Of a DNA stretch of 64,000 bases, positions 55,481 to 64,000 are shown piece by piece. Numbering within the stretch: the stretch's first letter is position 1; every line of letters begins with the position of its first letter. Made by a program: the position numbers and the translations under genes. The DNA comes from Ahaetulla prasina (lineage: Eukaryota; Chordata; Lepidosauria; Squamata; Colubridae): assembly GCF_028640845.1 (NCBI RefSeq), contig NC_080543.1, positions 11,373,959 to 11,437,958 on the forward strand. Reading direction: 5' to 3'. Under the pieces are notes generated by a model. The model was not told the DNA's origin. It made no database searches and was given only the letters and a program-made list of their open reading frames with translations.

Positions 55481-57158
55481 AGAAGTTTAGGAAAGAGAAA
55501 GTTAACCAGTTTAGTATGCATTACATTTATAATTCTGTGTCATATGTATAATAACCAGAACAATGTTCTGTTGTGTAAAAATTTCTACCGCATTTAAAAC
55601 ATTTGCAAATACTTGAAATATTTTCATGGACTTTTTCAGTGTTTGTTCTTCTAAACCTTGCTATAAAGCTCCGTAGATTAAATTAAAAAAGAGGTCAGTT
55701 TTTCAAATAGGAAACACTTTTATAACTTATGAATGGGTTGCCTGACCCTTTAACTATTTTACCCAATTGACTGTAAATCTTTAGTTTCACTTTGAAGGTA
55801 CTCCAAAGTAAATAATGCACCAACTAATTTGATATCAGATTACAGGCATCCTTTGTCAGAAATGATTCAGTTCCAATTAGCCATCAGTCTAGACAGAAGG
55901 CCGCAGTAACTGCAAGAAACGTGAAATAGTTTTTTAAGTTTTGTTGTTCTGCTTCTGATTAGTTTGGAGGCTTTTTAAGGCATGTGACTATTGAGATCAA
56001 ACTTTGTTGGTCACCCAAATTGGATGCGATTGGTAATCCTTATTGTATGTACTGTGAAGTTGTAGTATATCACTGGTAGTTGGACAAGATGCATTTTTTT
56101 TGCACTTTGAAGTTATGTATAAATGACCTGGATGACTGAGAATCTATTTAGAAAGTTGTAAAATTGGTCTCCGTTCTCATAACTGCGTTCTCTTTTGTCC
56201 ATGCATGTTTGTTTGTTTGTTTCTTTTCTCCCTTCTTGGAAACAAATGTGCATCTTTCATAGATATAGTATATACAGTGTTACGTTCCTATAGTTTATTT
56301 ATCTGATCAATTTATATTTCCATCCATTTTATGTACGTGACTTATGTCTTCACAAGTGATACGCAAGTCTGACTATTTCAACTGCTGATACTTTTTTGGG
56401 GGGGAGAACCTTCCTTCAAATGATAATATCTAGTTATTTATTTGTTTTTAAAGAACTTCCCCAGTTTTTCACTCCACTTGGAAAAGCCTCAGCTTTCAAT
56501 CTTTCTTTATCTTGATAACCTATAACATTTTGTGTCTTTCAGAGCTGTCATTTTAGCTTTTTTTATTTTAATAGACTCAGATAATAGAATTAGAGGTTCT
56601 AATGAGTTTGCAGATACTTGATTGAATTCATTCCATGCCTGATAGGAATCTGATCTCAACCAAATAATTGGCATACTGTCTTGAAAAATAATTGGCGTGC
56701 TGTTTAAATGGAATGAAGAAATGTTACACTGTCACCTGTTGGCATTTTGCATCTGGCATTTAATGAAGCAATATGCAGCCCTAGGTGAAAAATACACCCA
56801 TTTCTATTGGATTTCATTACTGCTTATTTGGCTAATGACTTGGGCTGGGACCAGGAATGCATAATATGCACGGATCTTTTGGACTTGTGTGTGTTGTTTA
56901 AATTCAGTGATGTACTTTAGCGGAAGGGTGAGAATTGGACGATCTGGCTCCTATCCAGAATTTTTAACCAAAATTGCGATTACAATTGTCCTTAAGACCG
57001 CATTAAATCTATCCCTGCTTTTTCTTTGCAAGACATGTTGACAATTGTTTGAAAGGTATTTTTCTGACATTTGTAGGCATGAGGAATGGTTTTGGTTAAT
57101 ACTGGAAAACAGAGTATATGCCTCAATATATTGTTGAATTAATTAATGCCTAAAACAA
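55481..57158. other. Mostly unique intronic sequence
   Basis: About 1.7 kb without a recognised transposon end, apart from a PLE B scrap GACCTGGATGACTGAGAATC near 56126. No exon-like splice pair with an open TMEM135-type frame. Confidence 0.4.
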
Positions 57159-57650
57159 TATGCGACCAGCCCAGAATGGAAATGGAAATGGAAATGGGCT
57201 GGTCGCATAAGAAGAAGAACTGATGGCAGGTGGACCAAGGCAGTCATAGAATGGATTCCACTTGATTAAAAAGTGTCCATGAAAGAGACACAGTTGCGCA
57301 GTGGTTAGAGTGCAGTACTGCAGGCTGCTTCTGCTGACTGCCGGCTGACTGCAATTTGGCAGTTCGAATCTCACCAGGCTCAAGGTTGACTCAGCCTTCC
57401 ATCCTTCCGAGGTCGGTAAAATGAGAACCCAGATTGTTGGGGGCAATAGGCTGACTCTCTGTAAACCGCTTAGAGAGGGCTGTAAAGCACTTGGAAGCGG
57501 TATATAAGTGCTTTTGCTATTGCTAAAACAAGATGGAGTGACTACATCAGCAAGTATCGCGGGCCCAATTGCCAAAGAAAGTTCAGGACCGTATAGGTTG
57601 GAAATATGAAGAAGATGCCTTCATCCTGCAGTGGATATACAAGGGCTAGA
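57159..57650 (+). mobile_element. Non-LTR LINE RT C-terminal fragment split by SINE B
   Basis: WAGRIRRRTDGRWTKAVIEW before and RWSDYISKYRGPNWQRKF after the SINE are consecutive parts of the RT C-terminal 'WxGH..R..D.RWT...RW.DDI' region of RTE-like LINEs; exact clade uncertain. A 15-bp inverted copy of its start lies at 57159-57173. Confidence 0.55.
57283..57525 (+). mobile_element. SINE family B, nested in a LINE
   Basis: GTTGCGCAGTGGTTAGAGTG head, box B GTTCGAATCTC, shared body, 3' part GTAAACCGCTTAGAGAGGGC, tail GCTTTTGCTATTGCT. Confidence 0.9.
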
Positions 57651-57717
57651 ATGATGATGATTATGGATACTGACTATATGGTATTCTACAGTGCATTCTT
57701 TTTATATCAGGGGTCTC

Positions 57718-57849
57718 CAACCTTGGCCACTTTAAGACTTGTGGACTTCAACTCCCAGAATTCCCCAGCCAGCATGGGGAATGGCTGGCTGGGGAATTCT
57801 GGGAGTTGAAGTCCACAAGTCTTAAAGTGGCCAAGGTTGGAGACCCCTG
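57718..57849. mobile_element. Palindromic hAT MITE
   Basis: CAGGGGTCTCCAACCTTGGC to CCAAGGTTGGAGACCCCTG; arms nearly perfect around ATGGGGAATGG. Flanks ttttatat / ctctatat agree at 6 of 8. Confidence 0.88.
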
Positions 57850-57857
57850 CTCTATAT

Positions 57858-58600
57858 AACACAGGACACAGTTCTCATTGAGCTCATCTCATGACAGCAT
57901 TATGATTTCCTGCTACTGTCCCATAACCTCATACTTTCTATCACAGGTAGGAACAGTTCTGCTTCACTTTATTTTGCCGAAGTTGGGGAATGACCCAGAT
58001 TGGTTTAGATTTAGGTGCTGGATGAAAACGTTTCACAGGCCAATCACTGCTTTCAGGGAATTGTTTTGCAATATTTTGTTTTTAAATAATCTCATTGGAG
58101 GTTATTCATTATTGTATCATTATTTTAGTTATAGCGCATATTTCATCGTAATTCCGATGCTCATTGGGGGAATCTTGGGGTAAGGTGGAAAGGTGGATAC
58201 AAATAATGTTAAAATCGTTTTTGATGAGCAAACCTTGAAAAAAAAATGCCTTTGGCAAATCTTTAAGATGGAACGGGACAATGTTTTAGGGGAATTTTCT
58301 CATGCAATAGCACTCTTCTCAGGCACCTGTAGTATCTGCTATGAAGGGTAGACCTTTCCCCAAAAGCAAATATTAACGATACATCAGGAACCAAGGGATT
58401 TGTCTCACTTGAAAGAAATTCTTTCTTCAGCAGACATGCACTTTTGAATTATGCCGTTAGAATTGGCTAGGAAAGATTATTTTTAACTTTTAAGCTCTTA
58501 TGACTTAATTTCCCCCCCTTGATACAGATTTGCAGAGCTGTTGAAAACTTGGGCCAGTATATTGTATTATTGCTACCAATATATAACAGTATATAACAAT
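57858..58600. other. Intronic sequence without recognised features
   Basis: No feature seen. Confidence 0.4.
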
Positions 58601-59100
58601 TACTACCAACCTGCCTTCCATTGAGGACCTGTATACTGCACGAGTCAAAAAGAGGTCTGTGAAAATATTTACAGACCCCTCACATCCTGGACATAAACTG
58701 TTTCAACTTCTACCCTCAAAACGATGCTACAGAGCACTGCACACCAGAACAACTAGACATAAGGACAGTTTTTCCCCGAATGCCATCACTCTGCTAAACA
58801 AATAATTCCCTCAACACTGTCAAACTATTGACTAAATCTGCACTACTATTAATCTTCTCATCGTTCCCATCATCCATCTCCTTCCACTGATGACTGTATG
58901 AATGTAACTTTGTTGCTTGTATCCTTATGATTTATATTGATATTGATTGTTTCCTGATTACTTATTTGTACCCTATGACCATCATTAATTGTTGTACCTT
59001 ATGATTCTTGATGAATGTATCTTTTCTTTTATGTACACTGAGAGCGTATGCACCGAGACAAATTCTTTGTGTTTCCAATCACACTTGGCCAATAAAAAAA
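58601..59100 (+). mobile_element. Snake1-type LINE, last coding part and 3' UTR
   Basis: CCAACCTGCCTTCCATTGAG begins the final RT segment (NLPSIEDLYTARVKKRSVKI-like, followed by PSHPGHKLFQLLPSKRCYR-like reading); then the complete 3' UTR to CCAATCACACTTGGCCAATA. Corresponds to the antisense copy at 1-350. Confidence 0.88.
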
Positions 59101-59241
59101 TTCTATTCTATTCTATTCTATTCTATTCTATTCTATTCTATTCTATTCTATTCTATTCTATTCTATTCTATTCTATTCTATTCTATTCTATTCTATTCTA
59201 CTCTACTCTACTCTACTCTACTCTACTCTACTCTACTCTAC
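59101..59241 (+). repeat. (TTCTA)20(CTCTA)8 microsatellite on a LINE tail
   Basis: Twenty TTCTA units (59101-59200) followed by eight CTCTA units (59201-59240), a sharp switch to a T-to-C variant at the distal end. Confidence 0.95.
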
Positions 59242-59366
59242 TAACATTTGAAAGAGATTTTTAGGGTTCTATTGCATGAATATTTCCAGGGCCATGTTTG
59301 TTTATTGCAATATTTTTCTTTAAACCCAATTATTATTTATTTTTAATCTCCCCAACTCCTAAATTG

Positions 59367-60584
<1,218 letters not shown>

Positions 60585-60720
60585 TTTATCAATCATAAGA
60601 TAACAGGTAAAAGTATAAACATAATTTGGATACATAAAAAGAGTAAGTAAAAAGGAATATTAGGACAGGGACGGTAGGCACGCAGGTGCACTTATGCATG
60701 CCCCTTACTATACTTATTTA
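60585..60720 (-). mobile_element. CR1-type LINE (second type) 3' end, antisense
   Basis: GGACAGGGACGGTAGGCACG and CACTTATGCATGCCCCTTA match the reversed 3' UTR of 27552-28557. Confidence 0.75.
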
Positions 60721-60729
60721 TACACTTAC

Positions 60730-61165
60730 TCATACTTATTTATTATAAATGTAGTTAATTTATTTCCAAGATATTTAGCTTCTGCTTGGCACAGAAACGA
60801 CCCTGGGAGGCTCACAATACAAAACAACGATTAAAAAAACAAACAAATGCAACTAATGCGCAAAAAGTGAGTTATGTCCACTTTCCCCCAAATTCTGGGG
60901 TAACATTCCAGGCCTTCTGGAAAAATCCTTGGTGTTGGGACTACATGAATCTATGGGGGAATCTCATTTCACAGAATAGACTTTGCACGATACATTCCTG
61001 GGCCCTGATAGGGAATCAAAGGGACCCAGAGTGTGCCATTTTGCCAGCTCTTGCTGAATGGGTAGAAACTTATGAGTGGTGGGTGATTCCTCAAGTAACC
61101 CAGTTCTATGCCATGTAGGGCTTCATAGCAGCACCTGAAAGCACACCAGCAGCTAATGCAGTTTT
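60730..61165 (-). mobile_element. L2-type LINE 3' part, older family, antisense
   Basis: CTGGGAGGCTCACAATACAA, CATTTTGCCAGCTCTTGCTG and TATGCCATGTAGGGCTTCAT recall the reversed end of an L2-type LINE. No open frame on the coding strand. Confidence 0.5.
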
Positions 61166-61170
61166 TATAT

Positions 61171-61790
61171 TAGAATAGAATAACAGAGTTGGAAGGGACC
61201 TTGGAGGTCTTCTAGTCCAACCCCCTGCTTAGGCAGGAAACCCTATACCACCTCAGACAAATGGTTATCCAACATCTTCTTAAAAACTTTAAGGAGCATC
61301 CAGAACTTCTGCAGGCAAGTTGTTCCACTGATTAATTGTTCTAACTGTGAAGAAATTTCTCCTTAGTTCTAAGTTTCTTCTCTCCTTGATTAGTTTCTAC
61401 CCATTGCTTCTTGTCCTGCCTTCAGGTGCTTTGGAGAATAGCTTGACTCCTCCTTCTTTGGGGCAGCCCCTGAGATATTGGAACATTGCTGTCATGTCTC
61501 CCCTAGTCCTTCTTTTCATTAAATTAGACATCCCCAGTTCCTGCAACCATTCTTCTTATGTTTTAGCCTCAAGTCCCCAAATCTTCTTGGTGGCTCTTCT
61601 CTGCACTCGGTTTAGAGCCTCAGCATCTTTTTTTACATCATGGTGACCAAAACTGGATGCATTATTCCAAGTGTGGGCTTACTAAGGCCTTATAAAGTGG
61701 TATTAACCCTTCATGTGATCTTGATTCTATCCCTCTGTTTATGCAGCCTAGAACTGTGTTGGCTTTTTTGGCAGCTGCTGCACATTTATT
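61171..61790 (-). mobile_element. CR1 LINE 3' part, antisense
   Basis: AATAACAGAGTTGGAAGGGA tail, then reversed CR1 RT C-terminus through TTTACATCATGGTGACCAAA and ATAAAGTGGTATTAACCCTT to about 61790. The longest CR1 copy in the window. Confidence 0.9.
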
Positions 61791-61847
61791 GATTATTTAT
61801 TGATTAGCCCTTGCGGCATGTCTATCCTATCCATCAATCATCTATGC

Positions 61848-62005
61848 CAGGGATGTCCAAACTTGGCCCCTTGAAGAGTGGTGGACTTCAACTCCCAGAA
61901 ATCCCCGAGCCAGCAACTTGCTCATATTTATAGCTCATGCTGGCTGGGGGAATTCTGGGAGTTGAAGTCCACCACTCTTCAAGGGGCCAAGTTTGGACAC
62001 CCCTG
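61848..62005. mobile_element. Palindromic hAT MITE, perfect duplication
   Basis: CAGGGATGTCCAAACTTGGC to GCCAAGTTTGGACACCCCTG; perfect 8-bp atctatgc at 61840-61847 and 62006-62013. Confidence 0.93.
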
Positions 62006-62303
62006 ATCTATGCCATTATACTCTGGACTGTTTGAAGTTACTGAATAGGCTTCCCATGAAGAGTGCATGGGAATAGTTGAGCAGAAAGATTAGGGCAAGG
62101 GTAAGTAGCTGAAAGGCCTGCTGGGGTATAGCTGCCACAGAAAATAAAGCTGTGCAAAGGCTTCGTTGGCCAAAGATGACAGGTAGTCTTTGAACAGGAG
62201 CTGTGATTCCCTTCTGCCCACCAGTCTTGAATGGGAAGAACAGTTCCATCCAAGGCTAAAAGTGGGAAATCCTTGGATCTGGACTGGGGGCAAGAGGCTG
62301 TTG

Positions 62304-62781
62304 CAGGGGTGAAATCCAGCAGGTTCTGACAGGTTCTGGAGAACCGGTAGCAGAAATTTTGAATAGTTCTGGAGGTTCTGGAGAACCGGCAAATACCACC
62401 TCTGGCTGGCCCCAGAGTGGGGTGGGAATGGAGATTTTGCAATATCCCTTCCCATGAGTCAGGTGCGAATGGAAATTTTGCAATATCCCTTCCCATGAGT
62501 CAGGTGGGAATGGAAATTTTGCAGTATCCTTCCCCTGGAGTCAGGTGGGAATGGAAATTTTGCAGTATCTTTCCCCAGGAGTGGGGAGAGAATGCGGATT
62601 TTGCAATATCCTTCCCCTGGAGTCGGGTGGGAATGGAAATTTTGCAATATCCTTACCCCAGGAGTGGGGAGGGAATGGGGATTTTGCAGTATCCTCCCCC
62701 TGCCACGCCCACCAAGCCACACCATGCCCACCAAGCCACGCTCACAGAACCGGTAGTAAAAAAAAACGGATTTCAACACTG
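62304..62781. mobile_element. hAT element with a 41-bp tandem array
   Basis: CAGGGGTGAAATCCAGCAGG to ACGGATTTCAACACTG; flanks ggctgttg / ggatgttg (7 of 8). Same family as 10285 and 33889, enlarged by the array at 62404-62697. Confidence 0.9.
62404..62697. repeat. 41-bp minisatellite, about seven units
   Basis: The shared ATTTTGCA occurs at 62434, 62475, 62516, 62557, 62598, 62639 and 62681, spacing 41 (last 42). Two alternating variants (GAGTCAGGTGGGAATGG and GAGTGGGGAGGGAATGG). Confidence 0.93.
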
Positions 62782-62896
62782 GGATGTTGGGCTAATACCA
62801 AAGCCACGTGGCCTTAGAGGGATAATTGTGTGCATATGGATTGTCATGCATTTTTATCCTTGACAGCCCTTGTACCATCAACTCCATTATGTAAAC

Positions 62897-63030
62897 CAGA
62901 GGTGTCCAACTCAAGGCCCTGGGGCCGGATCTGGCCCATGAGGTGCTTAGATCTGGTCTCCCCTGGCTGCCCTGGAAACAGCGAAGGGCTGGCCCGTGGT
63001 GCCTCTGCCAGTAAAAATGGAGCAGGGTAT
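62897..63030. mobile_element. hAT element fragment
   Basis: CAGAGGTGTCCAACTCAAGG and CCTGGAAACAGCGAAGGGCT resemble the reversed end of 41397-41730. Confidence 0.5.
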
Positions 63031-63157
63031 AAATATTATAGTAGTATGGATAGTAAGGATTTTTAAGGTTTATTAAAAGAGGAAATCCCATTGAATACCA
63101 CAGTATTGGTGGGTTTTTTTAAAAAAAAATACAATAAATGCCCTGTGAATGTTGTAA

Positions 63158-63754
<597 letters not shown>

Positions 63755-63874
63755 TCAGCTGAGAAGGTAAAGGTAGGAAAATGGGACCCATCTGATTGTC
63801 GGGGCAAACCAGTTCGCTCCCAGCTGATCGTCGGAGCTACTGGTTCGCCTGAACCAGTAGAATCCCACCCCTGG
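63755..63874. mobile_element. hAT element, one end
   Basis: Ends AACCAGTAGAATCCCACCCCTG, matching ends of the CAGTGGTGGGATTC-type hAT family; the left end is not clear. Preceded by GGTAAAGGTAGG. Confidence 0.5.
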
Positions 63875-64000
63875 CTGCAAGCCAGCCTGCAATCAGCGTG
63901 GCCATTTCTAAAACATCTTCTTTGAAATTGATGGGGGCGAGGACGGGGGACACCAGCAATGGGAAGTGCCTAAGTGGGGAAAAGCTTTCACTTGGCGTCT

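Noticed and set aside
62038..62863. Open frames of 106-152 codons around 62.0-62.9 kb
   Set aside because: They run through the 41-bp array of a hAT element.

Overview
The window is a 64-kb piece of a squamate genome, most likely an advanced snake, lying inside one large protein-coding gene. The host is inferred from the repeats: CR1-superfamily LINEs whose 3' ends run into ATTCT-type pentamer microsatellites (a pattern reported for snake 'Snake1/L3' CR1 LINEs), Bov-B LINEs, Sauria-type SINEs with ACCTTT tails, and many non-autonomous hAT elements.

The only host gene I can support is TMEM135 (transmembrane protein 135, PMP52), on the + strand. Four exons with good splice sites join into one uninterrupted 321-nt (107-codon) frame: 11129-11256, 13196-13288, a 34-nt micro-exon at 33134-33167, and 63209-63274. 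From memory of the vertebrate protein they cover roughly residues 48-154. The first exon(s) lie left of the window and the remaining exons to the right. The introns between these exons are about 1.9, 19.8 and 30.0 kb. Coding sequence is about 0.5 % of the window; the long reading frames elsewhere are transposon remnants or tandem repeats.

Layout. 1-11 kb: Snake1 LINE, a Penelope-like element (PLE), MITEs, L2-type and CR1 LINEs (including an intact 3' half of an L2-type reverse transcriptase at 8.6-9.7 kb). 11-13.3 kb: two TMEM135 exons flanking a Bov-B 3' end. 13.3-33 kb (intron): SINEs, Tc1/mariner-like MITEs, four PLE loci of three families and a second CR1-like LINE split by a PLE. 33-63 kb (intron): hAT elements with clean 8-bp target duplications, two complete solo LTRs with 4-bp duplications, two hAT copies carrying a fragment of a coiled-coil gene, an 80-bp hairpin minisatellite, L1, Bov-B and CR1 LINEs. 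63.2 kb to the end: the fourth exon and the start of the next intron.

Most noteworthy: (1) hammerhead-ribozyme-like cores in the terminal repeats of four distinct PLE families, with different but self-complementary stem II sequences and a compensatory stem III change; (2) a hAT element that appears to have captured part of a host coiled-coil gene; (3) tandem-repeat expansions inside hAT elements; (4) deep nesting (up to three layers) with readable target-site duplications. I found no tRNA, rRNA, CRISPR or complete second gene. All family names rest on reading the sequence and on remembered families; no database search was run.
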